Shown: positions 11,289 to 24,670 of the stretch, piece by piece
How positions within the stretch are numbered: position 1 is the first letter of the stretch
How the letters are laid out: the number at the start of each line of letters is the position of its first letter
Source of the DNA: Annulohypoxylon bovei var. microspora
Lineage: Eukaryota > Ascomycota > Sordariomycetes > Xylariales > Hypoxylaceae
Assembly: GCA_022836615.1 (NCBI GenBank)
Contig: MU405238.1
Location: forward strand, 186,001 to 250,000
DNA: 64,000 nucleotides
Direction: 5' to 3'
The notes under the pieces: generated by a model
What the model saw: the letters and a program-made list of their open reading frames with translations, nothing else
What the model was told of the DNA's origin: nothing
The model's database searches: none
Position numbers and translations under genes: made by a program

Positions 11289-13272
11289 CGGGTCTATCGG
11301 AGAGAAGGTGCAAGGGACAATTTCTCAACTTAGGAAGGACAACGGACAACAGTACAGAGTTTGGTTTGGAAGAGAGCTTCTCGCGATGAGGACATATGTA
11401 TCGTACGATTGATTACCTGCTAGTTGGTTTCTAGCTCACCGAACCATTTCATTATATCCAAGACTAAAACATGAACGAAACAAGGCGATAAACATTGTGT
11501 AAGATAAGTTATACCCGAAGTAAATTATTTTGAGTACTTTTATATGGCAGTAATTTTGTAACAAGACTGGAATAGCCTGTAGTCGATCTTGTACTCGATT
11601 TTGGCATAATCGCATTGCCCGTTCGCTCTTTTTCACTTGAGATGGTAGGAGTGAGATGAAATTTTCGCGGAGGGGCTAAATGACAATTTCATCCCCTAAA
11701 ATACCCGGCGCTATCGGAATACAACAGCGCCTTTTTACAGGGCTAGGAGGTAGGTATCACTTAAGAATTGCGATCCATTACTTAGTTCCTTCAATGTTCT
11801 CCCTTATTTATATGTATAATAACCTGCAATATCAGACCGATTTCAATCAAAACAAGCTTAAACGAATCGAATCTGTATTATAAATCGCCTTGTCGTTTCG
11901 GACCATTCTATCATATCACCCAAGCTAGCATTTGATCTTCTAATTTTTTTTGCCTGGCGAGTCGAGTCATTTGTCACGAGATTCAAATGATCGACCCAAT
12001 GTCGGTTCTAAGCGCTGCAAGAGACTTGACCCGTCGCCTCCCGGCACTGGTTACAGCGCAGCGGCACAGCAGAGCCCATAGCCGACAGCCGTTCCAAGGG
12101 TTTCTCCAGTGGCTTTCATTATTATAAACGCAGAGTTAGGTACTTCGAGATGACTGTGTACCTATATAAGTACCGTCAACTTCCACAACGACTAGAGCCG
12201 AAATAGGAAGACTGATTGGACCGGTGGGAAATTACGGAAGGGCCAATACAAGGTCACGCCAAATTATGATGTCGCTCCAGCTTTCGACGTCAGTTGTTCG
12301 TCTTAGGCTTGACCGGAACTCGTTCCTAGTAATGCCGTGGTGGGAAGAGCGCAGGAATAGTTGGGGCTAAAGAGTTAATTAACGACTCATGTCGTGCATT
12401 GTAGGTGACATCGTGGGTGATATTTTCTTCTCAACACCCTTAGCGATCAGCCACGATGTATAACCAACTAGGGGCTGTTCTTGTATGCCTAGCTGAAAAT
12501 TTCAGGATTATAAAGGAAGCCGTTCTTATGAAAAGGATCCGAGTAATTCACCCCGGTCTACACTTTGAAGGATGAAGATTGATAAGAAGGAGTGGAGAAA
12601 GGGAAAACGAAAAGGATTCTGGTCTAATAGGCGACTTACCTTCTAGGGTATGTAATATGTATGCAGGATAGTGGAGTATATGTTCATCGCCCCGGATTTT
12701 ACCCCAGGTTTTGAAGCTGTAGAGCACTATACCGATTCGAGTAAGTATGATGTTGAGCTCACCGGCGGAGCTCAGCGAACCATAGCTCGAGAGTCACGCG
12801 ATGAGCACACCATCCGTGTCTCATCAACACCTTACTGTATTCCACCCCCGCCCAATCATTACGAAATCTAGCGGCATGGAACTGTATCAGCTGGTCGCCG
12901 ATCCATAATGGTTTCTCGTACATTACGGAACACCAGAGAAGGCCAGCGGCCCCTCTCTTCTTCTTCCGAAGCCCCCTTTTCTCTCCCCTTCAAATTGCCC
13001 TCACTTCCCCTCTTCCTACTTTCCTTCTTATTTCTCCTCCTCTGTCTTACAGACATTGAACTTATAACAGTATCTGTACCTGCATTCATCATCATCACCT
13101 GCCCTAGCTGTTCCAAGGTAGCTCTTCCTCAACCTATTCTCTGACCTAACTATTATACATGTAAATTGTTTAGATGCGAGACTAACAATTGCCGGTTTGA
13201 AGTAGCTAGGTCATTGAAAGCTCCAATTCGATATATATAATCCTATATATATCATTTAACTCATCATTCATC
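11289..13272. other. Long intergenic spacer with a CT-rich tract
   Basis: About 2 kb without a supportable gene. A strong pyrimidine tract at roughly 12,950-13,060 on the + strand lies 200-300 bp before the next ATG and fits a fungal promoter/leader. Short open frames here show no codon bias or recognisable domain. Confidence 0.5.
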
Positions 13273-14142
13273 ATGGCGGAACCTCTCACCAGAGTAGACT
13301 CAGCCGTACAAGGTCTTGGTACCTCACCCCCGAAGGAGAAGATCTCCCATCGGAGAACCAGCTCGAGTGTTGCTGGAGTCCAGAGCATGAAAGATCTGAG
13401 TATGCGTCTTCCTTCGAGTAATACCACCGGATGCTTCGGATCGTAGCTAATTGAAAGTTCTTCGATAGGGGAGAGCCACACAGTGATACAAGTAGCGAAA
13501 GAGTCGCAAGGAACGGGATGGTAAGCATATCAATTCATCTCACCTCGATGACTCGGCTCTTCTCGCCCTCCTTAATGTCGCACGTAAGATATCATTACCC
13601 CGCATCATACTAATAGGGGTTTGATATAGGAAGATCAACACATCTCCTATGACGGTTGATGATAAGGACATCCTAAAGAAGCCATTGATAACACCACTCG
13701 TGAGAGCTGTCGACCTTCACTTCCAACATGGTGTTATTGTAACGGCGCGGAACCGGCAAGGCGTCACTATAAAGGATGCGTTGGACGCCATACATAAGCC
13801 AAACAAGAAAAGGGTACGTTCTGTTAATCCCGGCCGCCTGAGTGCACTGTTCCAACCTAACAGCAATTGTCTCATCTGATCTCAACGTATCCAGTCCCCC
13901 TTTTTATGCTATCACTTGACTAACATACCATTGCCCAGGCTGACGATGAACTCTCTGAACCATACCTGAAAGGATTCGAGTGGTTACCGAATCACCCCCA
14001 ATTAAAAGACGACCCAGAAAAGGAGGCAGAACGGGAGCTGGAATGGGACCGATTATACATCCACCTATCAGCGACGCCCGGTGTATCAAGCTTCGGCGGT
14101 AGCAAGAAGAAGAAGAAGAACAACAACGCCGATGCCGAATAA
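13273..14142 (+). CDS. Hypothetical protein, DUF6699-like
   Basis: Four exons: 13273..13399, 13469..13520, 13630..13813 and 13939..14142, giving 188 residues. All three introns have GTATGC, GTAAGC or GTACGT donors and TAG/CAG acceptors, and phases 1, 2 and 0 agree. The centre carries W-K-I-N-T-S-P, then L-I-T-P-L-V-R-A-V-D-L and G-V-T-I-K-D-A-L-D-A-I-H. This resembles the fungal DUF6699 fold family, in which a VTV-x-DVL-x-AI motif is typical; the assignment is tentative. The C-terminus has a G-F-E-W-L-P segment and ends in a Lys-rich tail (KKKKK), possibly nuclear. No enzymatic residues are evident. Confidence 0.7.
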
Positions 14143-14852
14143 ATGGCTTTATCGACGCGCATGTCCTCGTCTTATCCGTTACTTCCCGGAGTAGTCCTGC
14201 TCACTGTCTTCTAGCTCAAAGTTATTCGAAGGCGTACGGAATACATTGATAGACAGCTTGGATACTGTTTTGGATATTATTATCTAGTGTATAACCTTCT
14301 CGGCGTAGGTCTGTGACTTACCATTGTCGACAATTTTGTAGTAGTCCCAATGTTTAATTGAACCTGCTACTCATTTTATATCCCGCTGTCTCCATATACT
14401 TGACAAGTGATTCCTATCAGGCTGCCTCTTATTTCTGAATTGTTCGATGCTGTGGGATGCACTGACAGAGTTCTTAGCCCGAGACTTATTTTCCCCTCCT
14501 CGTGGGATAATGGAAGTCCTGTAATAATTTCATGCTTCGGTGGTCGATCGCAAGGAAGAAGCGCGACAACCTGCACAAGACCTTTTAACGAAGAGCCTGA
14601 TTTGCCGTTAAGGGATTAAGAGCAATTGGAATAATTGGCTAGGTAAACTTCGTAAGCTCATGCTGGGCTTTTCATAAGACCTTGACGCCATATAGGAGAA
14701 TTGCGTGTCGTAACCAGTGTTATGTAGTGCTGAGAAAATCCAACCCATCTCATTTCTATGAGCAGCAGTACCTAGTTGAGCTCAGGGCCACGCCATAAAT
14801 AATTATAATAGCCTTAGATTATATACCAGAGCTATCCAATGCAAAGTAGTTC
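14143..14852. other. Convergent intergenic spacer
   Basis: Lies between the 3' ends of two convergent genes. No gene or notable repeat seen. Confidence 0.5.
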
Positions 14853-16752
14853 TTAAATTAGACTGATAATGTCCGTCGGGAATCGACTAAGTAACTCTTT
14901 TTCGAAATCATCGTCAAGGTCGACAGGTTCCTCTAAGAACACCACCCCGACTCGGCGGTAAGAAAGTCGGGACTGGTCGTCAAGGGTCAACGCCAGTCCC
15001 TCCATTTTCGCCAGGGAAAAGGCCTTGCCGGGCTTACAGTTGAACAACAAGACGATCACCGTATCGCAGGTGTCATCTATGGTATCGAATTGCAGATAAG
15101 CGCTGCGACGCCCGAGGTCAACGGGAGCGTCAGACCCAGGGTGGTAAAAAGAGCCAATAGAATATACCTCGCGCTGACTTGGAAATGCATGGACCTTTTT
15201 GAAGCGTCGCGCCCTACAGATATGCCCTCTCAATGTAAGAGTGCCACTGGCTAATCTGCCAGTCACGTCATTTTCATGATGCGCCATTTCAGCTCCGAGA
15301 AATTCGACGTGCCATCGGAACCCGGCAGTGCCTCTAAATGTAATATCTCCATCGAGAGAGGCCCATGACCATGAAGGAGCTCGGTACGGTAAAACACGAT
15401 GACCTCTTGTTTTAGGAGCCCACAGAAGACTCTGTGGCATTGTGTGTTCCCAAAGGCCGGCCAGGTAGGTATCATGCCCGTGCCCATGGTCTGTCCTCAT
15501 CATATTCTCCATACGCTTCGCCAATCCTGATATAGCCACGAGCTTATCGCAGGAAAACGTCAAGTTGCATTGGGAGTAAGTACAAATTACATCTAGCCAA
15601 TCTGTCGAAAAAGCCATAGATCCTGCCTCTTTAGGCTGTATAAGAGGCTTCCATGCATATTCACTCGACTTGGAGCGGTGTGGAAGCGAGTACGACTCGC
15701 CAGCCAAACTGCTATTCGGAACAGTCTCGCAACAACTAGTTTCGAAACACTCCCAAAAGACCTGCTTGCTGCCGAAATATAAGTTTCGAGTCGAAAGAAT
15801 CCGCTCCTGGAGGACCCATGCGCGCGAGAGCAACGGCTCCCCTTCGAAGTCTTTAACCCATGCCTTCCTCTCAGCTTCAACCCGGTAGAACATGGCAATA
15901 CTTCCGTCCTGGGGACTAAGATCGACGACGGTAGGGGCAACAACAGCCGGATCGCGATTAAAGAAACATCCAGCTTGATCATCTGCAGCACCGAGCGCCG
16001 CGATGTTCAGCAAGCCATGGCTATAAACGGACTGCATGATGGATGCTTCAGCTCTCCAATCTTCTGCTGAATCTTGAACTATGCACAACCTATCAATCCA
16101 TAAATATCGAACCTTTAGTCGCTCGATTACTTCGAAACTATGTTGGAAGGTTTTGGGAAGGACGTCTACGGAGAGACCACGTCGTAGACTATCTAGTGTC
16201 GATTTCAGGAGTCGCAATTTTTCCTCGGGCGGGCCAGGTCCCCAGCAATGACTTAAAGTAGCGTATCGTTCCATAGGGTCAAACTCACCCCGATAGACCA
16301 GACGGAAGACTCTTTCGTCGCCTATCCGTCGCAACTCAAGAAGACGAGTCGGCGAGAAGATTTCAGAGTCCTGATGAAAACATATTTCATGGTTCTTAAG
16401 GCATCTATCTACCCAAGTCTGAATGAGGGTCCATGTCTGCAAGTCTGAGGTTGAGTGTGAGACTGCAGAATTGACATCGTCATTTTCTTCATTTTTATTT
16501 GTCTTTAGTACGAGTCTCATATCTTGGGATAGAATCCTTACCGTCATGTGCAACCATTTCATGAAAAATTTCCTCGATTATTTCACCCACGTACACGAGC
16601 ATCATCGGCCGGAGGACATCGTCTCGAGGCAACAGCAAACGGAACGTTGAGTAATAGCCCACGCTTGCAAACGCTGGATTCACATCATCGTGATCATTGT
16701 CATCGCTAAACTCACTGCAGATGGCGCAACCTAACTGCTTAGATCGTAGCAT
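14853..16752 (-). CDS. HET-domain protein (heterokaryon-incompatibility family)
   Basis: Two exons on the minus strand, 16752..16542 and 16462..14853, giving 606 residues. The 79-nt intron (GTAAGG...CTGCAG) joins in phase 1 and removes an otherwise open stretch. The N-terminus has a C-x-x-C pair typical of these proteins (L-G-C-A-I-C). The HET domain spans roughly residues 135-290 with its three blocks: Y-A-T-L-S-H-C-W-G, then L-W-I-D-R-L-C-I-V-Q-D, then W-V-L-Q-E-R. The C-terminal 300 residues hold the usual variable region with an R-A-P-S-W-S-W-A-S-L motif. Family members trigger cell death on non-self recognition; the partner is not evident here. It appears intact. The domain is certain; the role of this member is inferred. 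Confidence 0.9.
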
Positions 16753-18726
16753 AGAGTCGTAATTAGCGTGATGACCGAAGACGTAGCGTTCTGGCTCTTG
16801 CAGCTCGATCTCGTACTCAACTGCGGATTTTAAGTATAGGTACCTAGGTAATTATACTAGGTAATTATATTAATTGACCTCGGGAAAGATGTTTACCTAC
16901 CTAGTATTTCATCATAGTTTCCGTCGTCAACATCTGGAAACAGTCTTTGTAATATATCGGGGAAATTCTTGAGAAGTCCCACCCTCTTAGTTTTCTCGGG
17001 ATCCCAGATACCTTCAAGGCCGATGTGACAGACGTCGCACAGCATATCTCAGATCTCTTAGAAATTCCTGTCAACAAAATGTTATCACCTTGATCTAGCA
17101 ACAGAAGAGCGGATATATCGCTCATAAGTAGATATCGCTGTCATAATGGGCTGCTTTCGGCTACGAGTTTGGGCGTTTGTGGCATTAATACCGTATTTTG
17201 AGAACCCCAGAATTACGAGGCCGTTGGCTGGGCTGGCCTGACATAATGCGCCGACGCATCTGCAAGGGTATCGAACCCGTAGCTATGGCTCGCGGCGCTT
17301 ATTGACACGTGAAGTCTTCTCGAAGATGCTACCTCGAGTGCTGTTCCATATTCTCGGGTTCTATTGCGTCGTTTCTCGTGCGAATCCATATTTAGCGGAT
17401 ATTAATTATAGAGTGAAAAGTTTTGCTGAGACGCGTTTCTTTAAAGTCGCGTATTTTTTTATTTTTTACTTGCTCTTTAGAACAAATCCTTGTATAGCAT
17501 AACCCCACAGTGATTAATATTAAACAGCTTCGGTTTATGCGAGTTTCATGATGTGCGATAGTATCCCGAGATGAATTGTGTTTGCTAGAATGACTTTGCG
17601 ACGAGGATAAGGCCGATATATTATTAGATAACATATTGTTTTTGCGAAAGTACCTATCTTTTAGTCTAGGTATTATTAATTAGAAGTAGTTGTTCTTTGC
17701 TGTCTTGGTTCATGATTGGATCAGTTAGCTACAACTCGACGATAGATACCTGCTAACCGTAAGAGCAGCATCGAGGATACCAAGAAGAAATAATCCGCGG
17801 GTTATTGACAATATTAAAAGCGTATCTTAGTATTATCACGATCTTCGTTAGATTCGGCTGTTGCTACTGGCCCCCAGACTTCAATTAGAACCAACAATCC
17901 GAGGCCATTCCAATAAGTCGGATTATCTAATTGACGCTAATGAGAGAAGTGTGCTTAGATCATCGTCTTTACGCCTGCTGTGTAATATTTGATGGTAAAC
18001 CTAGCCTGAATTCTTGCTTGATGAGCTTGTTGGGCACTTACGAGCCAATTATCAATTACCTATCGGCACCTGAGGTTAGGTAGCTAACCTGATACTGATG
18101 TGTTGGCTTACTAGTACCGGCTTTTATGTAGCGCTAAATATCTAGTGATATACCGAGTAGCCGAGGTACAAGAGGTAGATATTTAAAAGATTCAATTTTA
18201 TACGACTATTATTACTACATGGCGAAGGCCAGGAATATATATATTTAATAGTTGAACCGCCGAGGAATCATACCTATATAATGATTTGTCTTTGTCTTCG
18301 GTACATATCTTCAATACCTGTTCCTACCTAAGATATCATAAATTGATAACCTACCTACATAGTAGCAGGTATATATTATTACGGTAGACATCCATTGCTT
18401 TGTGTAGGGACTTTTCGGGTCTAGTGAGGCCTAATAATAAGTCTTTTACAGCATCCATATCAGGTAACGCGTCAACCCCGTAACCAAAGTATCTGCATCG
18501 TTAAAGGTTACCTACCTAGGTAGCAGGCCCATATTTGGAACTAGAAGATCCGATCCTTCCTAATCGTAGTGGGGCAATTCTTTTGTCGCGATCCTTCTCC
18601 ATTCAGCTCGCCCATCGCCTTTGCCCTCCTTGCTCCAATATCTTCGGCACTTAAACAGGATGCTAGCGACGACGAGCGCCATTGCCATCATCAGCAGATA
18701 TACGGGTAATTTGAAGGGATGGGATT
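16753..18726. other. AT-rich gene-poor spacer
   Basis: Nearly 2 kb between divergent genes. It is AT-rich, with exact TACCTAGGTA copies at 16841-16850 and 18513-18522 and a short direct repeat (ctaggtaattat) at 16845-16870. Short open frames show no coding character. Confidence 0.55.
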
Positions 18727-21352
18727 ATGGAATTCTTCGAGAACCAAGTCGGCGAGGTGCGATACTTGACTACTTTGGCTGAAACCCCTGCTTCCGCGCC
18801 GCCAGTGTCTCCCGGGTCTCAACACCATAATAGCAGTAGTAGCATAGCGATCGCTACCGGCGCCAAGAGGAAGAGCATCGCGGAAGAGTCGCCAAGTTCG
18901 AAGGGTCTGCCTCAGCAGAGAAGTAAGAGGAATAGGTATATATCTATAGCTTGGTGAGTCTTTTTGCATTTGTCTTTTCAAGTCTTCGAATACGCGCTCA
19001 GTAGCGACGCGATTTGATTTGACTAGACTCGAACTATGTTATGTTGACCCAGTCTGCGCCCCCTATCTAGCAACGAATGCAAGCGGCGCAAGATAAAATG
19101 CAATGGCGAGACTCCATGTCAACGATGCGGAAACCTCAACCTCCAATGTCTCTACACACCCAATTGTTGCTCTAGTTCGCTTAAGGATTCCGACGAGTTT
19201 AAGCAGATGACTAGCAAGGTCAACCAACTGCAAGAACAGGTCGATACCCTATTCGCAAATATGAACGCCTTGAGGTCCGAAGCCCTGCGCTTGGCCCCTA
19301 TCCAAGATCGACCGCCCGCCTTGCCATCCGCGTCGAGCACGCCGTCTTCCTCTTCTATCCCTTCCATCACGCCCATACACAGGCCAGCTGAATTGGCTCA
19401 ACCCCGACAGCCCGGCTTCCGCGGACCGACGAGCACAAGGTTCAATCTGGACGTCGCGAAGAATACACTGCACAAGATGGGCTATAGCAATCCACCCGAC
19501 GGCAGCGAGCAGGATGGTTATAGTCAAGAAAGTTCTGCACCGTCCCCGAATATGACGACTCAGTTAGCTGCGTCTCCTAACGGCCCTCCCCGCGATCCAT
19601 TATGGGAGTTTGATAAAGACGAATTGGTGCGTTTATGTCGGGTACACGATGAAGAAATTGGCATCATGTATCCCGTGGTAAAGATGGATTCGGTCATCCT
19701 CCATGCAAAAACCCTCTCTTCGTGGATGGAGGCGGCCAGAAAGAACTTCATGACTCTATATGGCGAAGAAAGTAGCCTAAAGGATCGGAATGCCCTTTTG
19801 GTCAAACTCATCGTTTGTTGCGCTTTGCAAATCGAGGAACACGGGAATAGCGAGAAGGCCCAGAGGCTCTTCCTCAGCGCCCGGCCGACGACGGACAGGA
19901 TGTTGATGTCCGATCCAAGCGATGTGAAGAATATGCCAATACTAGCTCTTGTGGTACGTCTTGACCTCTTGTTTATGATGCGCCTTCTTATGTCTACGTC
20001 TGCATAAGAAAGCCTAGAAGTCGCATAGGCTAATCTATACAGGCGGGCTATTATTTTCTTGCCAACGACGAGATTCTAGCCTGGCGTACGATGGGTCAAG
20101 TAACACGCCTTTGCTTTGAACTTGGGCTTCATCGGCTCGATGCGATCCAACGAATAAGTGACGAAGAGGAACGTAATAACGCGATTAACACATTTTGGGC
20201 GTCTTACGTTTTGGATCGTAGATGGGCGTTCGGTACAGGTTTGCCGTTTACCGTCCCAGATGAAGAAATTGATCCCCAGTTGCCCTATCCAGTAAGTAGT
20301 TGATATCATACTCGTGCTGACATACATGTCTCCCCTTACCCCTTGTCGCTCGGGACGTCAAGGGACCTAGTGCTAACTTTAGCCTGAAGGATTCGCACCC
20401 CTATCTGGTTGCCATGATTACCTACTCAAAACTCAGTGCGAGAGTATGGAGACTCGTACGAAATTTCGAACCTAATACGACGTCAGAAGTCCGATCGGAT
20501 GAAATCGAGGAACTCGACCACCTAATAAAACAATGGTATACCGAAGTGCCTCAGGAAACCCAGCTCGAGTTAGCTGATTGGGAGGCGTTGCCAAGATATC
20601 TAAACCCCCCAGTTAACTCGCAGAAGGATTATGACATACAGAGACTGCAGATCTGGACTTACCTACGCTTCAACCAGATCCGTACTTGGCTGTATACCCC
20701 TATTCTGCATACTCATAGCAGCATCATGGAAAACATGCAATTTGCCGAGCGTGCCGTCAAGCTTGCGAAAAATACCATTTGCTACCTAACACATCTGAAC
20801 AACACAACCAACATATATAGGAAGATCCAGGTCTTTTACCATCAATTCCTGTTAGCCGCCATCGCTGTGCTCTTTCTAGCATCTTGTCACGCTCCGGTAA
20901 ACTTTAGTTCGGCGTGTCGAAACGAGTTCTACATGGCGCTCGAACTAGTAAAGGACTTATCTTCCAGGTCGTGGGTCTCGCAACGCCTCTGGAGCACCAT
21001 CAAATCACTTCGAGAAGTGGCACCTCGTCTCGGACTCGCCCAAGACCCCCACTCCACGGCAGCGCTCACGATGGCTGGGCTAGCTACCGGTCAGATGGGA
21101 GTTACGCCTCGCCTCGCTTCTAGCTACGGGTCGCAGCCCTCGTCCGTCTCAGGGGCTCCCCCTAGCTTTAACGGTGTCCAGAATGGACAGCAGATCTCGA
21201 GCGAGATGTCGCGAATATTCGAAGGCTACATGGGGAAAAACAACAGCCCCGGTGACCCGCTGACCCCGGTCGGTCCGCCGCCTATTGACGATGGCACGGC
21301 GATACCTTTTGGTATTAGCAGTGTGTATCAGCACTTTAGAGACATGTTTTAA
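18727..21352 (+). CDS. Zn2Cys6 transcription factor with fungal_trans domain
   Basis: Four exons: 18727..18953, 19071..19953, 20043..20291 and 20363..21352, giving 782 residues. The first intron interrupts the codon of the first zinc-cluster cysteine. The cluster is C76-x2-C79-x6-C86-x5-C92-x2-C95-x6-C102, preceded by basic residues. It is followed by a coiled coil (about residues 123-150), a Ser/Pro-rich linker and the fungal_trans middle homology region (W-R-T-M-G-Q-V-T-R-L-C-F-E-L-G-L-H-R, then W-A-S-Y-V-L-D-R). The third intron's acceptor was set at 20362 because it is the only nearby AG that leads into the D-S-H-P-Y-L-V-A-M-I segment in frame; acceptors at 20370 and 20382 shift frame. 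It is a nuclear DNA-binding regulator; targets unknown. Confidence 0.88.
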
Positions 21353-21918
21353 CCTTTTGGGGGGGCATGAGTTAGGAACTGATTAGTAACATGATTTTGC
21401 ATAGCGAATGGGGCGGTTAACGAGTGGCAGAGGCTCAGGGTCATTTGATTTGGTGCATTGAAATCTTTCGAGAAATGTCCTTAAGATACCTAAGCACCTG
21501 TATTTATTTGTTGTTTCGAATATATACCTATCACAGTTGTGGCCATTGTATACCTACCTATAGAATATTACAATCTTAATCAATTCTACCTATACTGTTG
21601 GCAGTAAAAGGGTTTTACTGGTCAAAGGGAGCTTTGTGGCTTTGTGTGGCTTGTGCCATATAAGGTTACGTCTGCTTGGGTTTGGAAACTGGTAACTTGT
21701 ACGTTCATACAACAACAGGATATCGTAATACATCACAAGGTATTACACGCAAACTAGTGTGACCTATTGCCTTCATATACAAACAGATACCCAGGTATCT
21801 GCCTACCTACCTACCTACCTACCTACGGTACTGGTACCTAAGGGGTATTCGAGAACAATTGGCTTTAGATAACTATTCGTTCTATAGACTCATAGATACA
21901 AGCTCCGGACATGATATA
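21353..21918. other. Convergent spacer with CCTA microsatellite
   Basis: Between convergent 3' ends. Contains (CCTA) repeats at 21802-21826. No gene. Confidence 0.55.
21802..21826. repeat. (CCTA)n microsatellite
   Basis: About six tandem CCTA units, related in sequence to the dispersed TACCTAGGTA palindrome. Confidence 0.9.
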
Positions 21919-24317
21919 TTATTCCAAGGAAACAATACATATAGTCTCTAGACCTTTCCGCTCAGCATAACTTCTAGCCTCCCTACCTTCTATTTTTTCA
22001 TATTCGTGCCTGAATGAAGCAAATCCTTCGATTTTCCCAACCGTTAAATCATAAATATGGTTCTTCGGCCCCATATCTATTGCGCGAGCACTGGCTAGGA
22101 TATCATCGAGTTCATGCGTACCGTCTTCCCCAACGATCGAATTTGCTTGGTCATTCAAAACTGAACGTTCGATTTGCTGCCCATCCATAACACCTTGAAG
22201 ATAACAATCTCCGATCAACTGGCCGGTAGACATACGTTTGAAATGTTTGACCCCTCGAAGAACAAAGGGGGTTTTACCTCCAGGTACCACGAACACTTGG
22301 TCGCCAGGCCTCGGGCCCTCAGGGCCCCATCCAAACCTGCCAGTCGCGGTCATAAAAAAGCGTCTTCTGGAGGACATGAAACTTAAAACGAAATCAAATC
22401 CCAAGATATCTTCGTATGGTTGGTCATTTGGCGATGTTCTAGCTTGAAACCACTCTCGTAGATGTCCCTCGTCATCATCGTTTAATCTCTCGAATCCTGC
22501 GGGGGAGTATTTCAAGTCGAAGACTAAGGTCCTAATGTCGTCTATACTAAGCTGAGTAGTATTGAAGTCGGATTTCAAAGACGCAGGTTTGGTAAAATCA
22601 TCATTCATCCAATGAATGTATAATGATTCTAGAGTTTTCACATCGACGTGGCCTATAAATTGATCACTAGAGATTATAATATTGTCCGTATAGCTTGCTG
22701 GGATCGCTAAGCGGTTATATTTAGGGTTGCAAAGTCGTCCATGTTTTGCCCATCTTCTTTTTTGATCTCGTTCCTCGTCTGTATTCCCTGCCAATTCCTT
22801 TGGAAATAGTGCGCTATGCAAATACTCCTTTAAATACTCCCGGGTTCGGCTCACCGTGGCAATATTTGCAAAGAACATGTCCCAAAAAGAATCGGTGGAG
22901 ACCCAACAGGTGAATCTAAGACTTTTGCATGCATTATACAGTTTGGGAATAACCTTCATGCGCCTAATTTCGTCGCCGTGTATAAGAGCACTCCAGTCAG
23001 GGACCCATGTGGGGAGGTCGCTTCTATTCTTTCGTCCAAGATTCCCGCTTAGCACATCAAGGCCTCCTGTCGCTCTAATAATTGCTCGGGCAGTGCGAAT
23101 ATATACGTCTGACGGTCTCGCATGGTAATCAGGCGTGATATACAGATCATGGGATAGCAACCCAAGAAGTGCATACACTCGATCTCGATCATCGGAAGAC
23201 TTGCGATTATTCGTTGCTTGTAATAGTATTTGCAAATCCATACCAGCATTGCGTAATCTATGTCCATTCATTCCCCAGCGGGTGCGAACGTCTTCAATAT
23301 TAAGAACAACATTTTTGAAGAATGCCAGAGCCTTGATATGGTCAGTTGAGAGACTGAAGCTGCAGGAAAAAGTGTTGATATTGTGAGCAGCTTTGGTGAG
23401 CATCGTCCATGGAGCCACACAGCTCCCGCATCGAACAAGAACGTTTTTAGATACGATAATCTATCATGGTAGTAAGAATTAGTATGCGCTATTGGATAAT
23501 CCAGGACAATAGCAATGTGCCTGTTTACAGAGGATAAAAAAGCTTTGAACACCGACTTCCTGGAAAGTCCACATGCGACTCCACCATGGACTCAATACTA
23601 TCAGTCGAAGATTCTCAAATAATGCCCATAGGGCTTTATCGCTGAAGGTCGCCAAAGTATTTTCACTTTAGCGTTCAAGTTGTGCAAACAAACGTATGAG
23701 GCAGAAGACGCCAAATTCATCGAGTTGCTGATTATTGACCTCAGTTTCGTAGTAAGAAAGAAACTGGGAAACATGTTGAGTATCGCGTGAGTCGCCGTGG
23801 AATTAGAACTCGTTTCGTGTCCCTAGATGAGGACGGCCGGATGTGAAGTGAGTTATGCCGTTACCAAGAAAGATAATTGTACTAACCTAGAAGCATGACT
23901 GTAGATCTGTCGCATGATCTGAACTTGAGATTTTCGCTCTTCGAAATCTTCCTGATTGATGTACTATTTATAGTAATATTATATTAGCTATGTCCTTATT
24001 ACCAGGTAATTTGCGTCTTTCAGTCTTCATACCAAAGCGTCAACCCACAACACGACATCGACTTCTTCCTGCCTCACTCGTCTCAGCGCTATCTCAAGGT
24101 TTGTGGTGATCTTCATTATTTCGTCATAAACTAGGATAGAGCCGTCTGTATTCATAGAACCCCAAGCGTAAGATAGCGCTTGATAGTGCGGTGCATGATG
24201 TAGTTTCCTTTCTATGAGATGGCATTCCAAGCGCGTTCCCCACTCACCCGGATGAAGAACCATCAGTCGAAACTTCCACTCTGCGCCCGAACTAAAAGGA
24301 AAATAGGGACTCATCAT
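21919..24317 (-). pseudogene. HET-domain gene, apparently broken by a frameshift and a stop
   Basis: Minus-strand pieces read as one HET gene. Piece 1, 24317..24033, carries Y-Q-A-L-S-Y-A-W-G-S and L-W-V-D-A-L. Piece 2, 23963..23887, continues Y-I-N-Q-E-D through Q-I-Y-S-H-A, with Tyr where the family usually has Cys. Piece 3, 23822..23557, ends in W-W-S-R-M-W-T-F-Q-E. Piece 4, 23460..21919, is a 513-codon open frame with the variable C-terminal region. Splice sites between 1-2 and 2-3 are good; the piece 3-4 donor (GTCGGT) is weak. Within piece 3 the HET-like translation changes frame near 23797-23805 and then meets an in-frame TAA at 23670-23668. The C-terminal frame could be expressed alone from the ATG at 23418, but it would lack most of the HET domain. 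Alternative exon choices that avoid both lesions were not found. Confidence 0.7.
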
Positions 24318-24670
24318 GTAAGTTGTTGCGAGATCTCAACAAGGGCTAAGTTCCCATGAGAATATGAAATAACAAAAAGCTACAATAATGTCAAACTTAT
24401 GGAGTGATATTCAAGGTAAGAAGTTATTTCTTGGAAGGATTAGTTGAAAACTAAAACTGTGAATGAGGGATATATCCAGTGCAAAACAGAAGATGCCTTG
24501 GAGGCTGTGCATACTTACGTGCATGAAAGGTGGGCTATGCTTGCGGCAGTGAACATCATGATATGCCACTTAGAAACCATTATTACAGAAAGGGAGCAAA
24601 TCAACATAGAAATTTTATTCCTTAAATCTTTTGTATTATAGCTAGTTACCTAGTTTATGTCGTATACATC
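24318..24670. other. Short spacer
   Basis: Separates the broken HET gene from the 3' end of the peroxidase gene. AT-rich; no gene seen. Confidence 0.5.

Noticed and set aside
12868..13144. Overlapping open frames on both strands around 12.9-13.1 kb
   Set aside because: They arise from a pyrimidine-rich tract (Ser/Pro/Phe/Leu one way, Glu/Arg/Lys the other), more consistent with a promoter or leader.
17260..17330. GGGTTCGATACCC-like sequence on the minus strand suggesting a tRNA T-arm
   Set aside because: The stem is only partly paired and no matching D-arm, anticodon arm or acceptor stem could be built around it.
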